Assembly: GCA_017410325.1 (NCBI GenBank)
Contig: JAFQRA010000020.1
Span: forward strand, 62,001-126,000
Direction: 5' to 3'
Length of the DNA stretch: 64,000 bases
Source of the DNA: Clostridia bacterium
Lineage (GTDB): Bacteria; Bacillota; Clostridia; Oscillospirales; Acutalibacteraceae
Below, in pieces: positions 8,090 through 16,680 of the stretch. The notes below the pieces were generated by a model. The model worked only from the letters and a program-made list of their open reading frames with translations, was not told the origin of the DNA and made no database searches. Numbering within the stretch: position 1 is the stretch's first letter; each line of letters starts with the position of its first letter. The position numbers and the translations under genes are program-made.

Positions 8090-9311
8090 AACAAGAGAAA
8101 CCAAGAAAATAGAGCGAGCGGTCAACGATTATTTCGGAGTTTTGACAGCCTATCAGCCCCGATTTACTTCTTTTGAGGGCAGTGTTTACGAAATGGAGCT
8201 CACAAGAGCGGCAATTCACTCGTTTGCAAAGCATTGCTCAAAACTGAAAATCGAGCTTAAAGGCTCGGAACAACACAACAAAGCACTCGAAAGAGTATTA
8301 CAAACAAAGCCGAATCCACTTATGGATACAAAAAAGTATCTGTATAGGCTCGCTACAATTTACAAAGTGCAGAATAACGCTTATATAAGCCCGCTTATAG
8401 ACGAAACAACGGGACGTATAAACGGTGTATATCCCTTACACCCGAGTAAATGTCAGCTCGTAACCTATGACGGAAAACTCTTCCTGCGCTACAACTTCGG
8501 CAATAACGAATACGGTGCAATCGAATTTGAAAAAGTCGGGAGAATGTGCCAGTTCCAGAACAAAGATGAGCTCTTCGGCGACAACAACAATGCATTTCAT
8601 CCAACGCTTGAAATGCTGCACGCACAAAATCAGGCTATAACCGAAGGTGTTAAGAATTCAGCCGCATTGCGGTTTATAGCAATGCTCGGGCAGGTCATAA
8701 GCGAAAAGGATATTGAAAAAGAGCGAAAGAGCTTCAGAAGTTCAAACCTCGGTGCCGAAAACAACGGCGGCGTTCTTCTGCTCGACAGTAAATACAAAGA
8801 CGTTAAACAGATACAGTCAGCGCCGATGTACGTTGACGACAAGCAAATGAAGCTAATCCGTGAAAACGTCTTTTATTATTTCAGCACCAATGAAAAAATA
8901 CTCACAAACACCTTTAATTCGTCTGAATGGCAGGCGTATTACGAAGGCGAAGTTGAGCCATTTGCAATCGAGGGCAGTCTTGTGCACACCAATATGATTT
9001 ACACAGACAGGCAGATTGCCAACGGAAACAAGGTTGCATTCACAACAAATAATCTTCAGTACGCATCCACGGAAGAAAAGCTTAACGTAGTTACTCAGCT
9101 TTTTGACCGTGGTTATTTAACGCACAATCAAGGTCTCGAAATCTTCAATATGCCGACACTCGGTCCCGAGGGTGACAGACGCTTTGTGCGTAAGGAATAC
9201 GCATTACAAGAATATAAGGAGGGCGACAATGCCAATCAAACAGGAACGACAGTACAGGTCCATGAGCCCCTTGACGGTGCCGCTGGAACCGACCCATCAG
9301 AAGAGGTTTGA
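8076..9311 (+). CDS. Portal protein, HK97 family
   Basis: About 411 residues, beginning M-A-I-F-K-T-R-E if started at TTG 8076, which follows TGAGGAGA closely; a GTG at 8064 would add four residues. The P-N-P-L-M-D-T-K segment and the overall length match HK97-type portals, which form the dodecameric ring at the capsid vertex through which DNA passes. The C-terminal tail is low-complexity and acidic. The protease gene starts 82 bases before this gene ends. Confidence 0.9.
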   Translation: MAIFKTRETKKIERAVNDYFGVLTAYQPRFTSFEGSVYEMELTRAAIHSFAKHCSKLKIELKGSEQHNKALERVLQTKPNPLMDTKKYLYRLATIYKVQNNAYISPLIDETTGRINGVYPLHPSKCQLVTYDGKLFLRYNFGNNEYGAIEFEKVGRMCQFQNKDELFGDNNNAFHPTLEMLHAQNQAITEGVKNSAALRFIAMLGQVISEKDIEKERKSFRSSNLGAENNGGVLLLDSKYKDVKQIQSAPMYVDDKQMKLIRENVFYYFSTNEKILTNTFNSSEWQAYYEGEVEPFAIEGSLVHTNMIYTDRQIANGNKVAFTTNNLQYASTEEKLNVVTQLFDRGYLTHNQGLEIFNMPTLGPEGDRRFVRKEYALQEYKEGDNANQTGTTVQVHEPLDGAAGTDPSEEV

Positions 9312-9852
9312 AAGTGATTTCTACGTTGAGGGTTATGCCACAACCTTTGAGCCGTATGTGCTTTTTCACGATGAGAATGGCGACCCGATTTATGAACAAA
9401 TCTTGCCAACAGCCTTTGGCGATTGCGATATGACAGACGTTATATTCCAGTACGACCACGTAGGAAAGGTTTTTGCAAGGAACAGAAACAACACTCTGCT
9501 GCTTGAGGTTCATCCCGAAAGCGGCTTATTTATTGCCGGCGACCTTTCCAAAACAACATCCTCAAGGCTTATGTATGAGGATATCAACACAGGTCTTGTT
9601 GACCGAATGAGTTGGTGTTTCAGACCCGATTACAACACCCTCGAATACAACGAGGAAACCCGCACCATCATTCACCACAAAATTATTAAGATTTACGACG
9701 TATCAGCGGTGTCAATCCCTGCCAACGATGCGACGGAAATAAGTTCACGCTCCTTAGTAGACGGAGAGATTGAAAAGGTAAAGCAGGAGTTGCTTCGCCG
9801 TGAACACGAAAAGCAGAAACTTTTACTCAAATTAAAACTTGGAGGTATTTAA
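9229..9852 (+). CDS. Prohead maturation protease (HK97-type, S78)
   Basis: I take the start at ATG 9229, with AAGGAGGG at 9216-9223, rather than 57 bases earlier. The 207-residue product has the His of F-Q-Y-D-H-V-G-K and the Ser of D-R-M-S-W-C-F, the catalytic pair of U35/S78 prohead proteases, plus the late D-V-S-A-V-S-I-P-A segment of the family. It cleaves the scaffold part of the capsid protein during head maturation. It overlaps the portal gene by 83 bases. Confidence 0.9.
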   Translation: MPIKQERQYRSMSPLTVPLEPTHQKRFESDFYVEGYATTFEPYVLFHDENGDPIYEQILPTAFGDCDMTDVIFQYDHVGKVFARNRNNTLLLEVHPESGLFIAGDLSKTTSSRLMYEDINTGLVDRMSWCFRPDYNTLEYNEETRTIIHHKIIKIYDVSAVSIPANDATEISSRSLVDGEIEKVKQELLRREHEKQKLLLKLKLGGI

Positions 9853-9856
9853 CACA

Positions 9857-11068
9857 ATGAACAGACTTGAAGAAATTGCGGCACGTCTTGCCGCTATCGC
9901 AACAGAAGCAGAAGCACCCGGCGCAGACCTCGCCGCACTCAACGCAGAAACAACTGCGCTTCTTGAAGAAAGAAGGCAGCTGCTTGAACAGGCTCAGCAG
10001 CGCAATGCTCTGCTCGGCAGAATTGCAAACGGCGAGCTCGGCACAGTTGTTACCGGTGCGACCGGCACACAGCAGCCCGCAACAGAAACACGAACCCGTG
10101 AGGAAATCCTCGCATCTCCCGAATATCGTACAGCGTGGGCAAGGCGTATGATGCAGCACCCCGACAGCGCATTCACACAGGCAGAGCGCAGAGCTCTCGG
10201 TGCTGTCCTCACAACCACAGCAACAGAACCTGTAACGGCAACAGAAAGCGTGAACGGTGTCAACAACGGCGGCCTGCTTATTCCGACCTCTGTTATGGAC
10301 AGCTTCCTTCACGAGGTAGCTCTTCTTTCTCCTGTTTTCAACGACATCAACAGCGTCCACGTTTCCGGCTATATCTCTCTTCCTTACAAGAAGAAGGTCA
10401 GTGCCGCAAAGACTCGAAAAGAAGGTGTCGCAAACACAGATGCAGAGTTTGTATGGGCTGATGTAAAGATTACTCTTGCAGAGATTTCCGCAACCGTAAG
10501 GGTTACGTGGAGACTTGAGAGCATGAGCCCTGATTCTTTCATTACATATCTTGTCAACGAGCTTGTCTCCGACCACGGCGAACAGCTTATCGAGCAGTTC
10601 GTTTACGGAACAGGCGCAGACAACGATACAAAGGGTATCACAAAGCATGAGGTAATTGACGGCTCTTATGCTGCAGATGCAAACATCCTTGATGTTATCG
10701 AGGCGGGCCTCAAGAAGATGACTCCGAGAGCAAAGAGCGGTGCTAAGATTTATCTTTCCACAGACCTTGCAGAGTCCGTCACTTTTGCAAAGGACGGCAA
10801 CGGTGCCTATGTTCTCTCTCCCATTAACTCCACAGGTGTCAACTCTGTTGCACGCTATCCGGTTGAGGTTGACCCCTACCTTCACGAGGGCGATTTCATT
10901 ATCGGCGCACTCAAGAGAAACACCCTTGCACAGTTTGCTGAGGATATCAGCGTAACAAAGGATGTGAACGGTAAGGAGCGTATCAACGACTATACGTCCT
11001 ATTCTCTTGTCGGTATTGCCGTTAAGCCCGGCACAGTCCTTTACGGTAAGGTGAAGGCTTCCGCCTGA
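9857..11068 (+). CDS. Major capsid protein, HK97 fold
   Basis: ATG at 9857 follows GGAGG at 9841-9845. The first about 110 residues are an Ala/Glu/Leu-rich coiled coil, the scaffolding delta region that the upstream protease would remove. The rest has the family's G-G-L-L-I-P-T-S start of the mature shell and the Y-V-L-S-P segment near the end. 403 residues is normal for the family. A 352-codon open frame on the other strand is only a shadow of this GC-rich gene. Confidence 0.95.
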   Translation: MNRLEEIAARLAAIATEAEAPGADLAALNAETTALLEERRQLLEQAQQRNALLGRIANGELGTVVTGATGTQQPATETRTREEILASPEYRTAWARRMMQHPDSAFTQAERRALGAVLTTTATEPVTATESVNGVNNGGLLIPTSVMDSFLHEVALLSPVFNDINSVHVSGYISLPYKKKVSAAKTRKEGVANTDAEFVWADVKITLAEISATVRVTWRLESMSPDSFITYLVNELVSDHGEQLIEQFVYGTGADNDTKGITKHEVIDGSYAADANILDVIEAGLKKMTPRAKSGAKIYLSTDLAESVTFAKDGNGAYVLSPINSTGVNSVARYPVEVDPYLHEGDFIIGALKRNTLAQFAEDISVTKDVNGKERINDYTSYSLVGIAVKPGTVLYGKVKASA

Positions 11069-11089
11069 TAACAGAAAGGAGCGAGCGGT

Positions 11090-11386
11090 TTGCTGAATGA
11101 TATTTTACGGAGAATACAACGCTTCCGTGTGCCGGAGGATGAAATCCCAGACGACGACTCCTTCGAGCGTGTTATATACGATTACATCGAAGATGCCGTG
11201 TCGCTTCTTATTCAGGAGAATGTCGAGGCTGACAGTTCTTCAAACGACCCGCTGATTGTTTCTGCCGTTGAGTGCTATGTAAAAATGCAGATTAACTATG
11301 ACGGCAGAGCCGAATGGTATTCAAAGCAATGGGAAGACCGCAAGGTCCGACTGATGCTCGACGATGACTACGCTTCGGAGGGCTGA
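11090..11386 (+). CDS. Head-tail connector protein (gp6-like)
   Basis: 98 acidic residues from TTG 11090, with AAAGGAGCGAG upstream. Helical pattern and size match phage gp6-like adaptors that sit below the portal; the segment D-Y-I-E-D-A-V-S-L-L-I is typical. It is the first of four short connector genes between capsid and major tail protein, in the canonical siphovirus order. Confidence 0.75.
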   Translation: MLNDILRRIQRFRVPEDEIPDDDSFERVIYDYIEDAVSLLIQENVEADSSSNDPLIVSAVECYVKMQINYDGRAEWYSKQWEDRKVRLMLDDDYASEG

Positions 11387-11389
11387 CAA

Positions 11390-11686
11390 ATGCTTGATAA
11401 GAGAGTGAAATTTGTTACAGAATATGCCAACGGGCAAGATGAAAACTGTAACGCCGAAACCGAAACGAAAACGGTAGAAGCGTATGCGGAATTCAAAGCC
11501 CCTACACGCACAGAGTTTTATCAGGCAAATCAAGCAGGTTATAAAATAAGCGCCGTTTTAAGGGTCTACAAGGACACCTATAACGGCGCTCCTTTTGTTA
11601 TTTCGGACGGTAAAAAGTACCGAATAATACGGGCGTACCCGGTCAGCAGCGTGTTTACGGAGCTATCCGTTGAGGAGGTTATCTGA
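11390..11686 (+). CDS. Head-tail joining (stopper) protein
   Basis: 98 residues with a beta-rich pattern typical of phage head-closure/adaptor proteins of the SPP1 gp16 type: an early V-E-A-Y-A-E-F-K-A strand, and later G-K-K-Y-R-I-I-R-A-Y. It is expected to plug or join the head vertex to the tail. It overlaps the next gene in an ATGA. Confidence 0.75.
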   Translation: MLDKRVKFVTEYANGQDENCNAETETKTVEAYAEFKAPTRTEFYQANQAGYKISAVLRVYKDTYNGAPFVISDGKKYRIIRAYPVSSVFTELSVEEVI

Positions 11687-12087
11687 TGGCATTGCTTGAT
11701 TTTGAGGTCAGTGATACTTTTATACGCCGTTGGTCTGCTATACAGGATTTCCAAAGCTGGTACCTGCGTGTGCTTGAAATCGGTGCCGACATCTTTGCGG
11801 AAAACCTCCGGCGAGAATTGCGCAGCCATTATCAGCACGGTGACCTTGCCCGAGCCATTAAGGTACAAAAGCCAAAGCGAGGGAAGGACGGATATTACAG
11901 CATATCCGTCTATGACAAGAAGGCTCCGTCAACCAACGGTACACGAAACGCCTTGAAGCTCGCAGAGCTGGAATACGGCAACAGCAATCAGAAATCAACT
12001 CCCGTTGTCGCTCCCGCAAGGGATGCCTCAATGGGAGAATTTGAACAGAAGGCGATAGACTATCTGTCAGACTACTGGGGGAGTTAA
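11686..12087 (+). CDS. HK97 gp10-like tail completion protein
   Basis: 133 residues with N-terminal helices and a C-terminal A-P-A-R-D-A-S-M-G-E-F segment resembling the P-A-R-P-x-F motif of HK97 gp10-like minor proteins. It bridges connector and tail terminator. The start overlaps the previous stop and the next gene begins immediately after its TAA. Confidence 0.75.
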   Translation: MALLDFEVSDTFIRRWSAIQDFQSWYLRVLEIGADIFAENLRRELRSHYQHGDLARAIKVQKPKRGKDGYYSISVYDKKAPSTNGTRNALKLAELEYGNSNQKSTPVVAPARDASMGEFEQKAIDYLSDYWGS

Positions 12088-12465
12088 ATGGACGCAAACG
12101 CAACAGTTAAAAAAGCACTTGAGCGGTTTTTTCTGCCCGTTTTTCCCGATGAGTATGACAAAACCGTTAAATACGGCCCGAATTATCCTTTTATAGGCAA
12201 TATAAGCAGGGGCTATTTCGTTTTCAATTACATTTCCGAATCCGGTGTGCTTTATGGCGACAACAAAGAACTTGCAGACAGAACAAACCTGTATATTCAT
12301 TACTACACCAAGCAGAGTCTTGACGGCAAGGTTGCTCCGATAAAAAAGGCACTCGAAGAATACGGCTTTACAATCACCTTTGTACGGCGTGCAAAGGAAA
12401 ACGACACAGGATATAATCACTTAACGCTTGAGGTCTCAATCCTCAGCACAGATATGGAGGTATAA
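12088..12465 (+). CDS. Tail terminator-like protein
   Basis: 125 residues, starting on the base after the previous stop. Position (last gene before the major tail protein) and the alternating strand-helix pattern fit the tail terminator that caps the tail tube before head joining. No diagnostic motif is visible, so the call is mainly positional. Confidence 0.6.
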   Translation: MDANATVKKALERFFLPVFPDEYDKTVKYGPNYPFIGNISRGYFVFNYISESGVLYGDNKELADRTNLYIHYYTKQSLDGKVAPIKKALEEYGFTITFVRRAKENDTGYNHLTLEVSILSTDMEV

Positions 12466-12467
12466 AA

Positions 12468-13265
12468 ATGCAAACACAGGCTTGTTGTGCTGTATGGGCT
12501 CCTTTGCTCACCGAAGCCCCTGTCCCTGTTTACGGTCAGGGCATTATTCTCGGCGAGTTTATGAACCTTACACACAATTTTACATACGCAGAAGGCAGTC
12601 TGTACGGTGACAACCGTCAGACTGAATACGAAAAAGAAGTCACCGGTGGCGACATCACGCTCGGTGTAACGTGGCTTCCCTACAGAGCGGGCGAGATGAT
12701 GTTCGGTGAGGTGATTCTTTCCGCAAACGAGAAGTACACCACCTCGGATGCACCGACAAAGTACGGCGGCTTCGGTTATGTCAAGAAGATGAAACACGAC
12801 CAAAAGACGCAGTATGTAGTTGAATGGACATACAAGACAGCTTTTGCAAAGCCCAACGATACGGCGCAGACAAAGGCCGGCAATATCCAGTTCAACACAC
12901 CTTCTCTTTCCGGCAAATCTATGGTGCTGCCTAACGGCTGGCATACACATACATGGGAATTTGATACGCTTGCAGAGGCTATCAACAAAGTTAAGACGCT
13001 TGCAAATATTTCCGACGAGGCTTTTGTAGGTCAGCCTTATATCTTCCCGGATAACGGAGCAGCTATCACAAGCACAACTCCCATCACTATTGTATCGAAC
13101 ACTCCCGATGCTCAAATCCAATACACAATCGACGGCTCAGAGCCTACGGAAAGCTCGCCGAAATATGAAAATCCCATCACATTGAGCGAAACCGCAACAG
13201 TCAAGGCTATTGCAGTTCTTGACGGTGTCGTTTCAGCGGTCTCTCAGAAAGAATACAAAATATAA
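12468..13265 (+). CDS. Major tail (tube) protein with C-terminal Ig-like domain
   Basis: 265 residues. Residues about 1-190 form the tail-tube domain. The last about 75 residues (I-Q-Y-T-I-D-G-S-E-P-T followed by Y-x-N-P-I-T-L) form a chitobiase/FN3-like beta-sandwich, a decoration domain often found on siphovirus tube proteins. Such domains project from the tail surface and may touch host polysaccharide. Ribosome site GGAGGTATAAAA lies just upstream. A hairpin with a short T run follows the stop. Confidence 0.85.
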   Translation: MQTQACCAVWAPLLTEAPVPVYGQGIILGEFMNLTHNFTYAEGSLYGDNRQTEYEKEVTGGDITLGVTWLPYRAGEMMFGEVILSANEKYTTSDAPTKYGGFGYVKKMKHDQKTQYVVEWTYKTAFAKPNDTAQTKAGNIQFNTPSLSGKSMVLPNGWHTHTWEFDTLAEAINKVKTLANISDEAFVGQPYIFPDNGAAITSTTPITIVSNTPDAQIQYTIDGSEPTESSPKYENPITLSETATVKAIAVLDGVVSAVSQKEYKI

Positions 13266-13273
13266 AGGAGGAT

Positions 13274-13300
13274 AGCGGCAGGCGAAAGGCTTGCCGCTTT
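13274..13300 (+). terminator. Hairpin between major tail protein and tail chaperone
   Basis: GCGGCAGGC pairs with GCTTGCCGC (one mismatch) around a GAAAG loop and is followed by TTTT. It may be a weak terminator that lowers transcription after the abundant tube protein. It also stands between the only strong ribosome site (AAAGGAGG, 13264-13271) and the chaperone start. Confidence 0.5.
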
Positions 13301-13307
13301 TGTGATT

Positions 13308-13730
13308 ATGAAAGCAAGAGTTTGTTACACAGCCGAAGAGTTTGTAAGAGTTGACCTGAAGGGACAGTCTTACCCCATCAAGATGAATTTCAATGCCGCA
13401 CGCAAGATTCAGGACAGCTGCGGTTCACTTTCCGAAATATCGGCACTCCTCAAAGATGCAGAAAAGCGCCTGCTTATATTCAAAATCATTCTTGATGAAG
13501 CGGCAAAAATCGCAAAATATCTCGGCGAAGATGTGTGCGCACCAACTTTGGAAGAGCTTGACCTGTTCCTGACACCTGCCGAGCACGTTCTGCTGCAGAA
13601 CGCAGTTGTTAAAGCGGTAATCAAATCTGTTCCCGGGCTCAGTGCAGAAAAGCAGAGCGAATGGACAGACGAAGAGCGTCAGGCAATTACGGGCGCACCG
13701 CATCCGGATGAGGACGAAGAAAAAAACTGA
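13308..13730 (+). CDS. Tail assembly chaperone, short form (gpG-like)
   Basis: 140 residues from ATG 13308 (GTG 13302 is possible). Helical and acidic, it ends in a run of Asp/Glu just before the stop. It sits between tube protein and tape measure, where lambda-like phages keep the G/GT chaperone pair. The last codons are GAA AAA AAC TGA, creating a slippery heptamer right before the stop. It folds and coats the tape measure protein during tail assembly. Confidence 0.85.
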   Translation: MKARVCYTAEEFVRVDLKGQSYPIKMNFNAARKIQDSCGSLSEISALLKDAEKRLLIFKIILDEAAKIAKYLGEDVCAPTLEELDLFLTPAEHVLLQNAVVKAVIKSVPGLSAEKQSEWTDEERQAITGAPHPDEDEEKN

Positions 13731-13903
13731 TAGACCGGGCAGAGTGGGATTTTGATAAATCGTACTTTGAGTGCACCGTTCTGCTCGGTATGTCGGCTTT
13801 TGAATACTGGCATCTCACGGATTTTGCGAAATATCTGTGCCTGATGGAACAGTATTACAAACATATCGCCAAGTACAGAAAGGCGGGATTGATGATTGGG
13901 TAA
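13308..13903 (+). CDS. Tail assembly chaperone, frameshifted long form (gpGT-like)
   Basis: A -1 shift at A-AAA-AAC (13721-13727) lets ribosomes skip the TGA and read 58 more codons to TAA at 13901. The extension (starting L-I-D-R-A-E-W-D and containing an E-Y-W motif) has no good start of its own and is rich in Tyr, Trp and charged residues like other GT extensions. The long form links the tape measure to tube protein. The tape measure start lies inside its end. Confidence 0.85.
13721..13727 (+). promoter_or_regulatory. -1 ribosomal frameshift site A AAA AAC
   Basis: The heptamer is correctly phased (A AAA AAC with respect to the zero frame) and lies directly before the in-frame TGA. Both tRNAs can re-pair after slipping back one base. 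The stop codon immediately after the heptamer favours pausing. Position in a G/GT chaperone gene makes programmed frameshifting very likely. Confidence 0.85.
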
Positions 13904-15842
13904 CGGTTTTGGCCTCTATCCCGAGGTGAAGCTCGGCGGCGAGGCTGAATTTAAACAAGCATTAAGTTCAATAAATAAAGACCTCAACGTTCTTACTTCT
14001 GAGCTGAAGCTGTCGTCTGCCGAGTTTGGAAACAGCAACGACAGTATGACTGCTCTCACCTCAAAGGCTTCTATACTCAATGAGCGGCTGGAAAAGCAAG
14101 AGGAAAAGGTTGCAACAACCAGAGAAGCTCTTGAAAAAATGAAGGAAACCTACGGTGAAAACTCCGACAAAGTCAAAGACTGGCAGGTCAAACTCAACAA
14201 CGCTGAGGCACAGCTTGCAAAAACAAGAGATGAGATTGATAAGAACAATAAAGCAATCGAAGAGCTCGGCAAGCAAGAAAAAGCGATTGAAAAAATCAAA
14301 AACGGATTTAAAGAACTGAAGGAAAAGGCGGAAAAAGTTGAAAAAAAGCTCGAACCCGTCAATAAGGTGCTCAAAGGCATTGGTACTGTCGGCTCAACTG
14401 CAATGAAAGGTGTTACCGCAGGTGTCGCAGGTGCTACGGCAGCAGTTGTCGGACTCGAAGCTGCCGCACTCAAGACAGCACAAGCTGTGTTTTCACTCGC
14501 TCAGGAGAGTGCAAGTGCAGGCGACGAGATCGACGAAGCCTCACAGCGAATGAACTTGAGTTCAGATTCTTATCAAAAACTTGCATATGCTGCACAGATG
14601 AGCGGTGTGCAGGTTACGACACTCGAAACCGCCGCAAAGAAACTTGAAAGCAAAGGTTCAAATATGGATTTGTCCAAAGCTATCAAGCAGGTTGCATCTA
14701 TTAAAGACGAAAGCGAGCGGTCTGCAAAGGCAGTTGAGTTGTTCGGCTCAAAGGCAGCTTATGAAATGGGGCCGATGCTTGCGCAAGGTGTGAAGGATAT
14801 CAAAGCACTCGAAGATGCTGCGGTTGAGTACGGCCTTGTAATGGATAGCAAAGCCATAGCCGCTTCTGCCGCTTTCAATGATTCGCTTGATATTCTTACA
14901 GGCACGGCAACCACATTCAAAAACAACCTTGTAGCGGATATGCTCCCCGGCATAACTGATGTTATGGGCGGAATTACAAAGTTGATAACCGGAGAGGACG
15001 GCGCAACAGAGCAAATCGAAAAGGGTATAGAAGACATTATGACCCAGCTCGACACCATAATTCCTACCGTGCTTGAGAAGGTTGACGGAGCGGCTGAGCC
15101 TATCGGAAATGCTCTTGTTACTCTTGTCGGCTCTGCAGCCAATACCATACTGGATAATTCAGACGCTATTGTTGATACAGCTTCAAATCTCATCAGTATC
15201 GCAAGTGACACGCTTCTTAATGAGGAAAACCTTGAAAAAATTATTGATTCAGGCATTGACCTTGTTGTGGAGCTTGGCGGCGGTCTTTTGGACGCAACGC
15301 CAACGCTGATTGATGCAGGATTTCTGCTTGTAGAAAAGTTGCTTGAAGCTCTTTTGGATGAAGAAAATATGGACGATTTGACGGAAGCGGCAGTTGATAT
15401 CACTTTAAAACTGGGTGAAGGTCTTATCGGAGCGACACCAGAGCTTATAGAAGCCGCCTTCAAACTTGCCGGAAGCCTTGTTGAAGCTCTCCTCAATTAC
15501 GATTGGAGCGCACTCGGCTCACGCATCTGGGCAAAAATCAAAGATAGCATAACGGGTGACGCAGAAAAAACTGCCGCCGACGGCTCACACGCTATCGGTA
15601 TGCCGTATGTGCCTTATGATAATTACCTCGCCCAGCTTCACGAAGGTGAAAGAATCCTTACGGCAGCAGAAAACGAGGCATACACCTCAATCAAGGCAAT
15701 GTCAGCAAACAATCTCTCACGTGAAGACGTTGCTGCTTTAAGGTCAGATTTGCAAGCGATTGCGAATATCCTCAACGGTGGTATTCCTGTAGATGTCAAC
15801 AATCCAAGAGATATAGGAAGGGCGGTGAAGCAGAGTGCGTGA
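13896..15842 (+). CDS. Tape measure protein
   Basis: 648 residues from TTG 13896 with AAGGCGGG upstream, overlapping the chaperone stop. The N-terminal third is a long Lys/Glu/Ala coiled coil, followed by a Gly/Ala-rich hydrophobic region (about 165-205) and repeated helical segments. The C-terminus has the S-H-A-I-G-M-P-Y-V-P-Y-D motif common to tape measure proteins of Firmicutes phages. It fixes tail length and may enter the host membrane at infection. At about 0.15 nm per residue the tail would be near 100 nm, a family rule rather than a measurement. Confidence 0.95.
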   Translation: MGNGFGLYPEVKLGGEAEFKQALSSINKDLNVLTSELKLSSAEFGNSNDSMTALTSKASILNERLEKQEEKVATTREALEKMKETYGENSDKVKDWQVKLNNAEAQLAKTRDEIDKNNKAIEELGKQEKAIEKIKNGFKELKEKAEKVEKKLEPVNKVLKGIGTVGSTAMKGVTAGVAGATAAVVGLEAAALKTAQAVFSLAQESASAGDEIDEASQRMNLSSDSYQKLAYAAQMSGVQVTTLETAAKKLESKGSNMDLSKAIKQVASIKDESERSAKAVELFGSKAAYEMGPMLAQGVKDIKALEDAAVEYGLVMDSKAIAASAAFNDSLDILTGTATTFKNNLVADMLPGITDVMGGITKLITGEDGATEQIEKGIEDIMTQLDTIIPTVLEKVDGAAEPIGNALVTLVGSAANTILDNSDAIVDTASNLISIASDTLLNEENLEKIIDSGIDLVVELGGGLLDATPTLIDAGFLLVEKLLEALLDEENMDDLTEAAVDITLKLGEGLIGATPELIEAAFKLAGSLVEALLNYDWSALGSRIWAKIKDSITGDAEKTAADGSHAIGMPYVPYDNYLAQLHEGERILTAAENEAYTSIKAMSANNLSREDVAALRSDLQAIANILNGGIPVDVNNPRDIGRAVKQSA

Positions 15843-16680
15843 GAGTAAGTTTGCAAACCACGAAGGAAAATCAATAACCTTCAACGATGGCAGCGGCTAC
15901 AGCTTTAATCCTCTGCCCACTTACGCATACAGCGTCAATCCGAATGTTATAGGCTCAAAAATATCGGGCTTTACCAATGCTGACACCGTAACATATCCCG
16001 TCGAAATCGGCGTCAGAAGCCAAAGAGCAGAAGATGTCGGAAACAAACTCGACCAACTTCTTTCGCTGTTCAAAAGCGATATTTCCGCAAATTCTTACGG
16101 CAAGCTGACGGTCAACGGCTATTCACTTGACTGTTTTATTACAGCAATGACACCTACGCAAAACCTCAACCTGCTCAAATCAGCGACCTTTACCGTTTTT
16201 ACAGACCGCCCTGTGTGGTACAAAGACCTGCAGACTTATCAATTCACGCCCGACAGTTCAATTATTGTCAATTCTCCAACGGGCGAGACGCTTAAACCTG
16301 TAACATATCCGCACGGTTATCCTCACGGCTATCCTAACCCTTATTCAAAAAAGAGGGTTGTCAATCCCTTATATACACCTGCACATTTCAAAATTACGGT
16401 TTTCGGACCGTGTACGCCTTCAATAACAATCGGCGGTCACGTCTATGCGGTGAATGCGGAGATAGGTGTAGGAGAAATGCTGACAATAGACAGCCGAAGC
16501 AAAACCATAACCAAAAGGGCGGCAGATGGCACAATCAGCAACCTTTTTGACAAACGCAGCAGGGAAAGCAACGTTTTCGAGCCAATTCAACCGGGCGAAA
16601 ATCAGGTAGCGTGGCAAGGAATAAATAAATTCTTCCTGACTCTCGTGGATGAAAGGCTGGTGCCGCCGTGGAGCTTCTGA
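15835..16680 (+). CDS. Distal tail protein (Dit-like)
   Basis: 281 residues from GTG 15835, overlapping the tape measure end by eight bases. The N-terminal half, with F-N-P-L-P-T-Y-A-Y-S, R-S-Q-R-A-E-D-V-G-N-K and T-D-R-P-V-W-Y, matches siphovirus Dit/tail family proteins, which form the hub between tail tube and baseplate. A repetitive Y-P-H-G-Y-P-H-G-Y-P stretch near residue 158 joins it to a C-terminal beta domain. Confidence 0.85.
   Translation: MRESKFANHEGKSITFNDGSGYSFNPLPTYAYSVNPNVIGSKISGFTNADTVTYPVEIGVRSQRAEDVGNKLDQLLSLFKSDISANSYGKLTVNGYSLDCFITAMTPTQNLNLLKSATFTVFTDRPVWYKDLQTYQFTPDSSIIVNSPTGETLKPVTYPHGYPHGYPNPYSKKRVVNPLYTPAHFKITVFGPCTPSITIGGHVYAVNAEIGVGEMLTIDSRSKTITKRAADGTISNLFDKRSRESNVFEPIQPGENQVAWQGINKFFLTLVDERLVPPWSF

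Noticed and set aside
9827-10885. 352-codon open frame on the minus strand across the capsid gene
   Set aside because: It is fully inside the major capsid gene, unusually Cys-rich, and lacks a ribosome site; it arises from the codon bias of the real gene.
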